From Henckelia pumila (taxonomy: Eukaryota; Streptophyta; Magnoliopsida; Lamiales; Gesneriaceae), in NCBI RefSeq assembly GCF_033568475.1, contig NC_133123.1:152783753-152847752 (forward strand): 64,000 nt of DNA, read 5' to 3'. Below the pieces are notes generated by a model, which saw only the letters and a program-made list of their open reading frames with translations, made no database searches and had not been told where the DNA came from. This document shows positions 19,424 through 32,500 of this stretch, in pieces. Made by a program: the position numbers and the translations under genes. Position 1 is the first letter of the stretch. Each line of letters starts with the position of its first letter.

Positions 19424-20140
19424 AAACAAAATATATATCTTTATTTTATATGCATATGTTAACAATAAATTCGAAGTATAGATTGGAGTTGATGATTATT
19501 TTATCTGGATACAAAGGTGAACAAAAATAGAATAGTTTGATTTTGAATGGAAAATTGAATAAAATATTTAATTAATATTTTAAAAAATATAATATATATC
19601 ATGAAAAATTAGATTATGGAGATCTCTTTAAAAAATTTTAATATTTTTAATAAAATAAAATATTTTCCTATTATTTATAAATAATTTGAATCTGTTCCCC
19701 CTTTTAAAAAAAAAAAAAACAATGTACTGCAAATATAAAAATGTTGCATTTTATTTTTAAATGTATTATATTTATACATTTTTTTTTATTTGAGGCGATA
19801 ACATCTAATAAAAAATTAATATCTTCTTTCACTCAGGTTACAATGCTGAATGCTTATCAATGTATAACAATGTTTTGCGTTCGTTTAAGAACTTTGCATT
19901 CAAATTAAGCTATGATATGCTTAAGTGGGGATAAATATCCAACGTGTGTTTTTCTTGCTATCAGAATCGTGAGTTACTAACATATCGACAAGGATGAAGA
20001 GTAAAATCGAGTAAAAAATATAACACCAAGATCAATTGATATATGGACTAATAGTAAAAAATATTGTGTCTTTGTGACGTAGAGTCTGAGATGACCATCA
20101 TAAACAAAATCAAAATTATTTATTTTTATTTCATAAAGAA

Positions 20141-20172
<32 letters not shown>

Positions 20173-21371
20173 CAAATAAACATATTTTATTTTATTTTTT
20201 CAATCTCAATTCTCACGTTTAGGGTCAGCCTATAGCACTTTCTAATCGCTTCAAAACAAGCATACTCTATTATATGTGGAGTTGACATTGGTTGCATCGA
20301 AGACTTTTCAAAGATTTCTAAAATTTATCATATATCTATTTTTTAAAAAAACATGAAAGATTATTTAAAAGTTATCCACCTTAAAATATATTTTTAGTAA
20401 CAAGTACTTAATGTTTTGGGTATATTAATTTTGACAACATGATGCACATAAAATCTTAATTTTATTAATTTATTTTTTCACTAAATTCCAAAGTTAGATT
20501 AGAACATTTGAACCAAAAATACCATAATTATAATTTATAATTAAATCAAAATGTGTGGGATCAAGATTTTAAAAGTGAGAACACAATTATATCATATCAT
20601 AAAAATAAAGAAACAAAACAAACAATTGAATCTTTATTGTTCGGAAATTATTTATTTCCATCATATATTATTAACTCTTCTGTGTTTAAAATTTCCCCTT
20701 GTACATTATCCATAACCCACGCATATCATATTAGTCATTATAATAATAAAATTTGTTATTATTAGTGATACGAAATAATAATTATCATTGAAACTAATGT
20801 TATAGCTTATAGCACACCCGAAATTAAAATATCAATTATGTTCAAAACTTAATTATAACACAGTCACAACTCAAAATATAGATGACCCAAATACGGTGGT
20901 TATTATTAATGTGGTGGTCGAAATGTAGATGACCAAGTCACCAAACGCATTTGATTGTTCTAGTAGCATCATGAATATTAAAAAATTGTATATTTTAAGA
21001 TAAATTTTAGATATAATTTTAAATATAGATGCATAATTTTAATTTTTTTAAACCAGATGCATAATTAAATACTATGGAAATACAATAAATATGAATCATA
21101 TTAATTGTCTGAAAATTTCCATAATTCCATTATGAACACATATAAAACTTTAAATTGAACATCAAGAAAAGATTATTCATTATTGGCATTTCAATGTATG
21201 CGTAGAATCACACCACTTAGTCAAAGGAAATAATTTCAATGAATCTAACAAAAAATCATAGCACATTAACTGCAAATCAACCAACGCGAAGACCAAATCT
21301 CCTTTTCCTTTTTATTTTATTTTTATTTTTTTCGAGTTTTAAAATTTTCAGAAATTTTTTTTGGCAATATA
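19424..21371. other. AT-rich spacer upstream of the RING gene
   Basis: No convincing exon on either strand. It contains an AT run at about 20141-20162 and A/T homopolymers. The last several hundred bases are presumably promoter of the RING gene. No transposon ends were recognised. Confidence 0.5.
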
Positions 21372-21380
21372 TATATAAAT
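21372..21380 (+). promoter_or_regulatory. Candidate TATA box of the RING E3 gene
   Basis: TATATAAAT lies about 35 bp upstream of a CT-rich tract (21408-21420), a common plant transcription-start context. The start codon follows at 21677, implying a leader of about 270 bases. Confidence 0.45.
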
Positions 21381-21676
21381 AAGAATTTCTTGACGGAGTA
21401 TGTCTCGCTCTCTCTCTCTTGCATAACTTGTGTCACACTGCATAGACTTCACCTCATCTCTCTCCGACTGCCTTCAATACACTCGGTTTCAATTTATAGA
21501 GTTTGAATTAGTTTTTAAGGACCGTTCAAAAAATAAAAATCGGAGCTTTAATTCTTTGCAAGGAATACCCATTTGACTCGTTGAAAACATACCCCCCTTT
21601 GGCTTTGATTCTCTGGAAAAAGTGTGAAAAAAGTGCTGGAAAAAGGTGTAATCTTTGAGGGTTTTTTCTCGTGGTG

Positions 21677-23884
21677 ATGGATTTTTACCAGATTGAAAAG
21701 TCCGCTTCTTGCCACGATTCTTTGAGGGCCATTGAGTCTGATATTCAGCATGCCAATATGTTGTGGGTTCTCGACATCTCTTGCTGTTTATTAGTTTGCA
21801 TTTTTTAAGGTTCATTTCTGAAACGTTTGGCTTCTGTGTGGTTGTGCGGTTTCAATTTTCATGATGGAATCGAAGTATCAAGTGGACTGTGGTTACTGTC
21901 TTTTTTTTGTGGCATGTAGAGAAGGGGCTTGATTATGGTGTGAAGTTCTTGAATTTTACCTGTGATTCTGGTGTGTTTTTAATTTGCTTTTGGTGGGTGG
22001 TGATGTTTTGCAATAAAAGAACTTTTAATGTTTTACGAGGAACACAAAAAGAATCGGATTTCCATAAATTTTGTTCTATTATTGCTGCTATGATAGGCGT
22101 GGAGAATTTATGCTCTGACTGTCATAGATATGTATGTGATATATGGGCTTCATTAGTGGGGTTTTTCTATTAATCGTGTGCAAGTGGTTTTTTTCCATGT
22201 ATAATCGGTGAAAGAATTTTTTTGGTATCAAGAACAATTATTTCTTTAGCATCAAAAGGAGCAACTTAATCATTGAACTGAATTCTATTGCCATTATCTA
22301 TTCTGCTTGCCCACTAGATGTAATTTTTGTTGTGTGAGACTATTTTGTGCTGTCAAGTCTGTTTGTAAATGTCATATGCATATTTTGCGCTTAAAATGAT
22401 TTTCGACATACATCCAACCTTGTCAAAATCCACAGGTGATGGCTCATATTAGTACCCACTTGATGGCTTTGCTGAAAGTTTTAGTTTTTCGTTTTGTTTG
22501 TGGTACTTGTGTTAATGATTTGAAATTCGGCCTCGATTTAATAAGCATCGTATGTTTGCATTTTCTTGTTTGTAATGTTTTTTATACTCCCATAACACTA
22601 GATGGTTTTCTTTGGGGCTCGATTTTATTTTTACATGGATCATAATAGAGTAAATTGGTTGCTTCAGGGCAGCTTCTGTTTCAAGAGCTAAGGGTGGTGC
22701 ATGTTTGCAAATGAAACTGGTCTACAATCACTTGGCACCTATATTTTTGTTTTTATTGCAATGGTTGGACTGCTCGTGCTCGTGCCTGTTTCCGAGCTAT
22801 CTAAATCTTATCCACGTAGTTATTTACAAGGTAAGTAATGCATATGACTTCTTCACAAAATTTTAAAGATCATGACATTGTCTAAGTTTGGCATATTTTC
22901 AGGTGCATCTCGATGATAAACAGAAGTTTCCTTCTCATGGTAGAAAAGCAACCATGAGACAATTCTATGGTACGTAAATTATGTTTCACTGCTATATGAT
23001 TCGAAGTGGCACCAAATCTGTTTATTTTAATCTTATTTTCTAAGTCAACTGAAGATTACTCTATAAATTAGCACATTCTTGTTGTTACACAAGTTCAGCT
23101 CGGAACCGTTTGGGCAATGTTTGATGAATTTTAATTTCCTTTGTTTTCCTGCATGGTTCTGAGTCTTTACTGGGTTCACCTTTCAAAACGTTATATATGT
23201 TCAATTCAAAGATGGCATACGCTTATTTTTTCAAAAGAATTTAATGCTCACGCTCCCAATACAACTTAAACTCAGTATCTATGTTCTGGAAAATCGATAG
23301 CTCTACAATATTGCTTGGCTGAATAAAAAAATTGCATATTTTTCAGCTGTAATATTACCATCCCTAGAACATTTGTACAACGCCTCATTGGATATGGATA
23401 GTTATCAAGGGGAAGTACATGGCTTGGACATGATCGAGAAAAAGAAATCCGAAAATAATTGTAAGAATTTGGAAGTCGATTTGGAAAGGGAAGATGAGTG
23501 TGGAATTTGCTTAGAGCCCTGTACCAAGATTGTCTTGCCGGATTGCTGTCATGAAATGTGCATCAACTGCTACCGAGACTGGTATATACACTATACGTGA
23601 CCCTCCTTTGTTATTCTGGTCTCCAAGAAAGATTACTCTTTGACCACCTTTTTACATCACTACTTTCTCGCAGGAATATGAGATCAGAATCGTGCCCCTT
23701 TTGCCGGGGTAACCTCAAGAGAGTGAATTCTGGTGATCTGTGGGTTCTGCCTTGCAGCAGAGACATAGTTGATCAAGCGAGCCTTTCTAAGGAAGACGTT
23801 TTACGGTTGTATCTTTATATAAACAACTTACCTAAAGACACCCCTGATGCCCTCTTCTTAGTTTATTATGAATACTTGATCTGA
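21677..23884 (+). CDS. AIRP2-like RING-type E3 ubiquitin ligase
   Basis: Five exons (21677-21759, 22668-22830, 22903-22969, 23347-23581, 23674-23884) join in phase to 252 residues ending YYEYLI. The N-terminus (MDFYQIEKS then IESDIQHAN) and C-terminus closely resemble Arabidopsis AIRP2 (At5g01520, about 242 residues), a cytosolic E3 ligase reported to promote abscisic-acid and drought responses. The C3HC4 RING is formed by CGIC, CCHEMC, CINC and CPFC, split by intron 4 immediately after the DW of the finger; both zinc sites look intact. A hydrophobic segment (IFLFLLQWLDC) precedes it, as in relatives. The start codon was chosen by similarity, and the exon 1 donor gives the expected HANMAAS join. 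The family contains several paralogues, so orthology to AIRP2 itself is not claimed. Confidence 0.93.
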
Positions 23885-24660
23885 TCTATTGCTGTATAAC
23901 CGAGTAGCGCGGAAGCTGAAATAATACCGACCATCACATGTCAATAGTGTCTGGTAGATCTTTCTTTTGTTTTCACCTTCTTATCGGAATGATGTAAATC
24001 CTCATTGTAGAACAGTTGAGAAGTCATATAAAATGTTCATTCTTACCATCCTTGAGATTCATCACTTGCTGTTTTGGTGTGTGTTTTTTTCTTTTTTTCA
24101 TTTTTGATATTTGAGCAAAGAAATGTCGACTGTGTTGTGGTGTGATGTCTACGTTTTCACGTACTCATGACCAATAGTCGAGCTAGGTAGTTTCGACTTG
24201 TCATCTCCCAGACTCTTGGGACCCATGTCAATCCGTACACATTATGAGTCGTTAGCAACTACTTCGTATCTATCTCGTTATACTGAACTGATCAGTCACA
24301 AGTTTACTATTTACTAAGGTTCCCACCAACAGATAAAAAGTCTTATTGATAAATAGTCACCTCATCATATTCAATTTCCGTTTAAGAAGACATTCCATCC
24401 TTCACACATCAAATACAAACCAACTCAATTATCGATTCAACCTGTATATACATATAGAATGTATGGTCATATACACGATCGGTTCGAGCACGAGTCGGAC
24501 GAAAACCTCGAATCATCCAAACAACAAGAAATCAATACCAATAGTTGTTAAATCACCAATCTGGTGTTTCTTTTATTAAAGAACAAATGTATAACGAACT
24601 TCAATTTCAAATTTCTATACTAAGAGCTCCAATACAAAACTCAGCCAATGTCCATTTCCT
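23885..24660. other. Convergent spacer between the RING and GDSL genes
   Basis: Holds the 3' UTRs of two converging genes. The first ~200 bases after the RING stop and the last ~100 before the GDSL stop are likely transcribed. Nothing else was recognised. Confidence 0.5.
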
Positions 24661-26797
24661 TTACACTGATTGCCTTTTCTTCCACAACAGATAACTAAAC
24701 GGAGGATCACTGAAAGTTCCATTCACAAACGCATCCGCCATCACTCTGTACATGACTTCAGTGAGGTGAACACCGTCCCAGTTTATGTACTCAGAAGGGT
24801 CGTTGCACGAGCTTGAGTTGGGCGATCCACAGGCGTTGAAGTAGTCGAAATTATACTCCCCGCCACCATATCCACAGCACACTTTGTGAAGCTCCTTGAA
24901 TCCATATGTTCTTGGATTCTTGATCACTTTACGGAACGCGTTGTAGTAGTCTGCGTATACTATGACAGATTTCGGGTACTTCTGTCTGAAGAGATGGATT
25001 TTGGCTTGCAGGGCAGTGTTGTGAGAGATACTTTGATTGTTTGCGCTGGCGGCGCAGCCGAGATCGTCTCTGTTCTCCGGCGAAGTCAAGAACAATGATA
25101 ATGTGAGGCATCCTGTAGGAGGCAGGCCTTGAACTACAACATATTTTGCTCCCTTCTTCAGTATTGCCTGTGGAGTGTTCGAAGAAATATGATTTAAGAT
25201 TGAATATTAATTATATTCACAAACTGATATCTTATTCGATCTAATCTAAATATAAAAAAACAAGAACAAAAAACAAATTCACAAACACACCTAACAATAT
25301 TTTATATTCCCTGGTTTATATTAGCGTCAAAATCAACTCGAGGATTCAAGATTTCATATCATTTAAATTGAGATATAAAATAGTATAATTATATCAAATT
25401 CAAGTCATATATATATATATTTGAACCATTTATTTTAGTTATATAATTAATTTAAATAAAACTAACTTATATATATATATGAATTATTTTCAGCTGCCCA
25501 ACCATTCCTACTCACCTCGTCCCCGACCACTAAAACCCGGTATCGTGTTTTAGTTGTTTATTTTTCGCATAACTAAAACACGATACCGGGTTTTAGTTGT
25601 TGAAAACGAGTTGAACATCATTAGTTGGACAACTGAAAATTTAGAATATAACATGGATACTCCTAAAGTGGATGGATCACGTCCATATAGTTGATGTGTT
25701 CGGTATTTCAAATAATAATAAATCAAACTACACTAATAACAATAACAACAACAGTATTAATAAATCAAACTTAAAAATAGAAATATCACATAAAATTTAA
25801 ATTATATGTATTAACTTATTTTTTGTTGGATTTCTTATCTTATAATACTGTATATATCAACATCATATCCAATTCATCAAACACAAAAGAGTTTTAGAAT
25901 GATATAATTATAGTTTATTTTTAAAATTGTGAAGCATCACTAAATTTGATGTCAATATGATTTTATCAAATTACGAAAATATATCATTATTATATATTTA
26001 ATTAAAAAAAAGTAATAAAAACTACAACTACCGTATCCTAATAAAATTATTTCTATTATACTTATAACATAAACAAATTATTTAAAAAAAAACATTTTAA
26101 AGTTTCTACATATGCATGTCTTGTGTGTGTTTTATACCTGTAGAAATCTGGTGACACTATTAATGGCGAGTCGTTGGATTGTTTGGCTGGAAAAAGAAGA
26201 TCCGAAGCTGTAAGCATAATCATTGGCTCCGATTTCACCGACCCAAATCAACGCATCTTCGAACACCGCCGCGCACTGGCTCGCGGTGGCGATCGAATCT
26301 CTGCACCCTTTGCTCTCCAAGAACTTGTCGAACCAAGCGAGCTGAGTTTGGATCGACTGTGGAGTAATATTCAGCGTCAGGTTGTTTTTCACGAAGAAAC
26401 TGTGGATTATCGCCGTCGATCCGGCCACGGCGAAGTTCACGCCGGAGGATTTGTCGGCTTTGCGGTCGAGATACGGCGGCAAGAAGGGGAGGGAGAGGGA
26501 TTGGGCGACGAAGTCGATGACTAGGCGGCCGTCGGAGTATCGGTTTGTGGGGCGGTGGAAAAACGTGCTGCCGTATGGGAGGTTGGACACGAACATGAAG
26601 CCGCTGGGTCCGGTGGCGGAGTGGGTGTTCCCGGTGTCGGTGAAGGAATCGCCGAAGGCGTATACGGCGTCGAAAGGGCGGCGGCGGCGGGGGACGGGGT
26701 TTGCATGGGGCTGGGAGGAAGAGACGATGAGCATGCAAGTGAGTGTGGTGATGAGAAAAGTGGTTTTTGGATGTGAAAATGTGAAAGAAAGGGCCAT
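24661..26797 (-). CDS. GDSL (SGNH) esterase/lipase, secreted
   Basis: Two exons (26797-26138 and 25167-24661) join in phase 0 at Q/A to 388 residues. A signal peptide is evident at about residues 1-28 (Lys then a hydrophobic core LITTLTCMLIV). The catalytic blocks are complete: block I FGDSFTDTGN with Ser51, block II glycine in FAVAGS (126), block III GAND with Asn192, and block V DGVHLTE with Asp351 and His354. Length is normal for plant GDSL enzymes. The best remembered match is Arabidopsis At3g48460. It should hydrolyse ester bonds in the secretory pathway or cell wall; the substrate cannot be deduced. Exon 1 is GC-rich relative to its surroundings, producing long false frames on the opposite strand. 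The intron of about 970 bp carries a hairpin element. It converges with the RING gene. Confidence 0.95.
25486..25640. mobile_element. Hairpin element (MITE-like) in the GDSL intron with a perfect 27-bp inverted repeat
   Basis: A perfect inverted repeat (25529-25555 and 25571-25597) encloses a 15-nt loop. The complementarity continues outward imperfectly to CAGCTGCCCAAC at the left and its counterpart GTTGGACAACTG at the right, so the whole 155-bp unit folds on itself. Many mismatches in the outer arms are C/T or G/A differences. No target duplication was certain. It could be a small MITE or a young inverted duplication. Confidence 0.7.
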
Positions 26798-26837
26798 GTT
26801 AATTTTTTGGGTTAGTGGTTTGGGTGTTTGGGGTGAG

Positions 26838-26848
26838 GTTTATATAAA
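26838..26848 (-). promoter_or_regulatory. Candidate TATA box of the GDSL gene
   Basis: On the minus strand TTATATAAAC lies about 45 bp upstream of the ATG at 26797, implying a very short leader. Support is positional only. Confidence 0.4.
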
Positions 26849-29549
26849 ATTTATTTTTCATAGAAAATTGTATTTTTGTCTCATATACTTTTTTCTAGCT
26901 GCGATTTTTATAGACAAGAGGTGTCTGTGTGCAGTGTCACATCAGCAATACATCCAATTAAATATAATAAAAATTGTTAAAAACTGAAATATATAAAACT
27001 AATAATTATTTTTTATAATAAGAAGGACCAAAATCGCAAATTGAAAAAAAAAATATGTAGAGCGTGAAATTTCAATTTTTCCTATAATTTATATTTTGGT
27101 TTTATAATCGGAAAAAAATTGAAATTTTACCACGTTTATTTAGAATATAGTTTCATCCTACCAACTTTTCAATTGAACAATTTGGCTGCATCTGCATAGG
27201 GAACTTATAATTATTCCTTACATGTATATCATCTCGGAAAATTATATAAAAAGATTTAATAATTTATTTCACTTTGAAAATTGAATGGAAGTTCAAATGG
27301 TTTACGTTGTCATTATATTCATTCGGAATTAATATCAATAAAATATAACACATTTATCTACGCTCGACATATATTTTTCGAGCCATTTTATTTTTATTAA
27401 TTTAGTGGAATCGCATTTATTATTTTATGGCCAAATTATTGCCATTTTTTGGCAATCTCGATATATTTATTCTCGTGGCTATTATTATTACATTATTTTT
27501 TGTTGAAAAGGTAAAATGACTTAGGTCGTGTAAAATAATTTGACAACGTTATAGCCTGGATCCAAAATTTGTTGGTCATGAAATATGGTGCTGGCAAATT
27601 AAATCCACGAGAGTAGTTGGGAGACAAACCTATAAATATATTAGTAAATGTTCAACTGCCGCCACGGTGCATTTGGTGCACTAATTTATTAATTACATGT
27701 GTTGAGTTTACTGTACTTTAAATATAATGATTGTATAATTTTTGCTGCATTTTTATTTGAATTTTAGATTATATCATTCATTTTACATGAATAAAAATGA
27801 TTATCGTATTTTCAAGGTTGATTTCAGCATACCCTTAGGTTGAATTTGGATGAAATGATTTCAAATATATTCAAATGTATTTTTGTTATTTAAAAAAAAT
27901 AACTATCATAAACTTGAAACCACTATTTTTAATTTTATGTGTAAATAAATAGCGTATAAATTTAGATTTTTGATATATGATTTCACTGATAACCATAGAT
28001 ACAATTTGAATTTGGATATCGTCCGAAACATGGTATTTGGAGTTAACTACAAGTATATACCATACCATTCACGCATTGTGAATTTAAAACAAATTGTTTG
28101 TTTGGCTTTTTTTTTTTTTTTTATGATGTATTGTTAATAATTTGTTATAGAATTGATTGGTTATGCAAAATAAATTATATTTTTTAAAATAACAATCATT
28201 TAATAAATTAGTTAAAATCGGTAGAAATAATGATGAAAGTTGCAAACGTATAATAAATTTTTATATTATTGATTTATATTATGTATTTGCATTGACTGTG
28301 TAGTGATGATGGTTCATTGATAGCTACTGGACCATAATATTTCTGGAAACATAATACATGCACAGAAAATAATAATTAATACGATGCTTGTGGTGAATAT
28401 ATTAGAGTCCACCTTCAAAAAAATATATATTACGGTAACTTTAATAAAGTGCACTATTTTTATCACAAGACTGCTATAATATCACGGCTTTCATGGTATC
28501 TTTTGGTTCTCGAACAGAATGACGAAGGATGACATGATAAATTGAAATATATGAAATTATGAATAACTGTTTTTTAATTTAAATTATTATTGTAAAATTT
28601 GAACAGATGATGCAAAATATTGAATCCTTATCATTCACACCAATCACAGATGATGTCCACTATAACATAAATATCATAAAACTCATTTATTTCTTATTAA
28701 CAATAGCAATTACACCGATTGTGTACACAAAACGGGCCACAATAGTTTTAGCTATTTACAGTGTTAATAAAGATCATAAATGATACTACACAGTACACAC
28801 ACATGTATATAAATGCAGGAGGGAAACTTCACCTTCTTCTAAAGGTAATACCTCAATGATGCATTAAAATTGAATATTTCTTATCACGTGTGAAGTCTAC
28901 TAAACAAAATATGCACTCTTAGAATAATGCCTCGGCTAACATGTCATCTTCCGCAAATGCTTAAGAACATTCCTTCCTTTAGGGTTAACACAGTTCAAGC
29001 AGCCATCCTTGTCCAAAATATGCAAGAATCCATTTTATACCTCAAATCAATTTTCTCCTTGAAATAATGGTCACCATAGGGTTTACCACGAGGGTAATAT
29101 ACCCTTAAAACGCAGTTTGAACTAAATCCCTTTTTAACATAATTATGATTACTAGATTATCAATTTATCACAAGTAAATTTTATGCAGCACTTGTACGTA
29201 CAACGTTTTAGACAATCTAATATACCCGAGTATATTTCACCCAGTATAACATAGATTTAAAAGATACATCACATTTGCTCCTTACCAGGGAGTTTTACGG
29301 CACATTGGCAAGAGGATGGGAAATGGGTGTCAACTTGAAATTGTAGATAAAACATAGAAGGAAAAGAACAGCCAAAGAATCCCTCAATACCCGCTTGCGC
29401 TTTCATTAACACAAAACTAAAATAAATATCACGTCTAAGTCAAAAAGTTTTAGTTCAGATCCATAACAAAGTTCAGAAGAAGTTTAAATCCTCGTCACTG
29501 TACCAGAAAACTTCAGAACATCTCTTGTGCTAATATTAGGTAGCTACGT
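26849..29549. other. AT-rich spacer between the GDSL and CCCH genes
   Basis: No convincing coding region on either strand. The part near 26850 is GDSL promoter and the part near 29400-29549 is CCCH 3' UTR. The remainder is AT-rich with homopolymer runs (for example a T run near 28110). No transposon ends were recognised. Confidence 0.5.
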
Positions 29550-32500
29550 TCAAGATCTGCTTTCATTTCCTTGCCTAAACTTTCCAGCTCCATCAACGTT
29601 TCTTAAGTCACTAAAAGGTTTCTGATCAAAAGGAGGCGGAAACATTCCAGGGTTCAATGGATGATCATATCTACAAGCCGGTCCGTACTTACAGATGCCA
29701 TAGCGATGATAGTGCGTACATATGGGCTGATCCTGCATTATTGAGAATATTGTTATAAAACATTCGACACATTATCTCATCAATAATTTTATTCAAACAT
29801 AAAAACTTCGCGAACACTTTAAAAACAGCAGGCACATGATAAACTGTAACAATGCAAACTTACAGGTCTAAGGGGCAGGCCTTTATCATTGAGAACGTAT
29901 GGAGTTGCCTTTGCTTTTGATGCACGATTCTTCGGGTGGTGATACTTGCAACTAGACTTGTATTTGCAATCTCCAGTTTTCAAGAAGTAACTACATTCAG
30001 GTTCACCAGGACGTTCAGGATATTCATCCACTATGAAATCATGTTGTCGTTGCATGGGGAAGTTCATCTCAGTCGGCAGATTGTTTATGACAAAAGCTGG
30101 AGGTGTAGGTAGGCTCCTCTCAGATGTTGGGTAGGCAGCAGCCTCAAATAATTCAAAACAAAAAAAACGGATCGGATAAGAAACAATGAGCATCAGTCTC
30201 ATAGTGACACAATCGATTTTGATACCATTTTTTTTAATATATAAGCTAGCTAGTTAGCCTGGAAAACAGAGTCGATATGAACCGGAATAGCAAGCATTAT
30301 ACACATCAAAATGTCATCTTTTGAATGATGATTGATCTGCATCATACAACTACCATATTGGAGTAACATAGCACAACAATTCGTAGTTAGTCAAGCAACA
30401 TCGTTTATGACAATATATGCAGAAAAAAAAAGGTGAATGTTTTGCTTTGACTAAGAATTCGTCTGAAAGTGGCAAGCAGCGCTAAGTGTAATCTTTGGCA
30501 AGTTTCTATACATGAAAAGATATAATAGAGAGCCCTCGAGATGTGGCACACCGACGAATCATTTTAGCTTTTGCATGTACCATCAAACTAAACCATTTAA
30601 GGAGCTAAGCAACGAAAGTTAAAAAAACTTGAGGCTTTTAAAACAAGTTCCAACTCATGCCAGAACTCATTTCATTCTTTGGAGTCGATGAGCTGATGAG
30701 CTTGATTAGTTAAAGCCTCAAAGCTGTATTAAACAGAACCATCAATGGTAAATATTAAACCAAATCTTCATCGATAATACTCCAGAAGTACAGAAAGATT
30801 ACTCAATGATACAAATTACTCGATCAAACTATAGACTAGAAATTTAAAATATCCCAGGAGATTTAAAGATTCTGGATTCATCTATGCTTACCACCAGACC
30901 AAAAAAATGAATAGAATTGGACATATATTAACAGCAATTGGTGGTGCTATAATTCCTTGTCTTCCTCCTTTATATTCATACAAAGGACCTTTAGTAAATA
31001 TTAAAAACAAAAACAAAAAACCGGCATCCCCTCCGAGCACTCCAAAACAGAAATACTAAGGAAAATATATTATCCCCGACCACATGTCCGTTTAAATCAA
31101 AACAAGATATGATTAATTTGGGATCTGTTAATAATTCAGATCTGAGCAAATGCTTCTGTAGGTGCATAAAAAGTAAAGGACAGCTGACATCCATAATATT
31201 GTGTATATTTTTCAATGTTTGAGAAAAGTACTGCAATATTTTTTATTAAGAAAATATGATATATTAATATAGAAACCAATTTTAAAAATCATTCCAAGAT
31301 AGAGACAGAAAAAAGCTATCCATTAACACCAACTATCCAAAAGAAAGCTAGATTGAGAATTCAAATACCATACCTAGAAAAAAAACATAATTACACAAAG
31401 TGAAATTTTGATTGATCTCTAAAACATCTTTTACATGAAGAATAAACCTAAATTACAACAAAAGAAGTACAAAGAAAATAATGGTCCATACAAATATGTG
31501 AATACTCACAAGGTAATACATTACCTGATACCCATTCCATTCGGAATTTGGAGTAGGGGCACCATGGTGGGTTGTAGGATAAGGTAGAAATGGAGAGGCC
31601 TCATTGTAGGTCCTTGGAGACGACCATGAGGAGACAGAAGATGTGGAAATATGCTGTGATGGAAGAGATCCACCATTGCTAAATCCGGAAGGTGAGTCAC
31701 CTACTGTCACAGCTGTAGGTTCTGGATGATGAAACCTGCAATTGGACCCATATTTACAGGACCCAGTGCGCAAGTAGTATGGACACTCCTTTTCTCCCTG
31801 CATGAAAAAAAAACTATTATTATTTTGGACACGCCAAAGATACAAAATATTGAATTGTCACTTATATAAGATCAAACTAAGTGCTATTTTAATAGGTGGA
31901 TTATCTGTACCATTTGTCCAATTCCATGAAAATACATCGCTAAAATTCTTCCGTTCCCATTTCTAAGTATCGGGGGGAAATGCTTTAGCCATCAAAACTA
32001 ACTAGTTTATTTCAACATCAATGAAGAACATTTAAAAATCTAAATCAACCCAAAGCCCAGATAGGAGGAAAAATGATCAGCAAATTCATTAGAAAAACAT
32101 CATTTTCAAATTATGAGTGCGAGAGAGCTATACCAGTCGAATCGGCAGGCCTAAAAAGTTTAGCTCCTGAGTATGGGACATGGAGGTTCGGTCTCTTCCA
32201 TGAACATATTTGCAATCTTTTCCATATTTGCATCCTCCTTCAGACAGGTAATACTGCAAAGAATTCAAGTAAGCTTTTGCCGCGGACAAGCAGGAGTAAC
32301 TTTGAAGAAATGTGATCGCTCAATGATCAGGAAAAAAATATATCCATGATGATAAACCTTGCATTCCATTTGTCCTTCCCTCTCGGAATTTTCTTCCCTA
32401 GTTTTCACTCTCTCTTTAATGCCCTGCGTTATCAAATTCATTTAAAAAAAACCTTGTGAAAGTAATGCTATCTAGTACTTCGAAGGATTTGAGCCAGACA

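Noticed and set aside
21489-21815. Minus-strand frame over the RING gene leader and first exon
   Set aside because: The plus-strand exon with conserved N-terminus explains this stretch; the opposite frame has no domain.
26235-26987. Long frames opposite the GDSL first exon (up to 201 codons)
   Set aside because: They are shadows of a GC-rich coding exon on the other strand and are low-complexity Arg/Pro or Gly/Glu.
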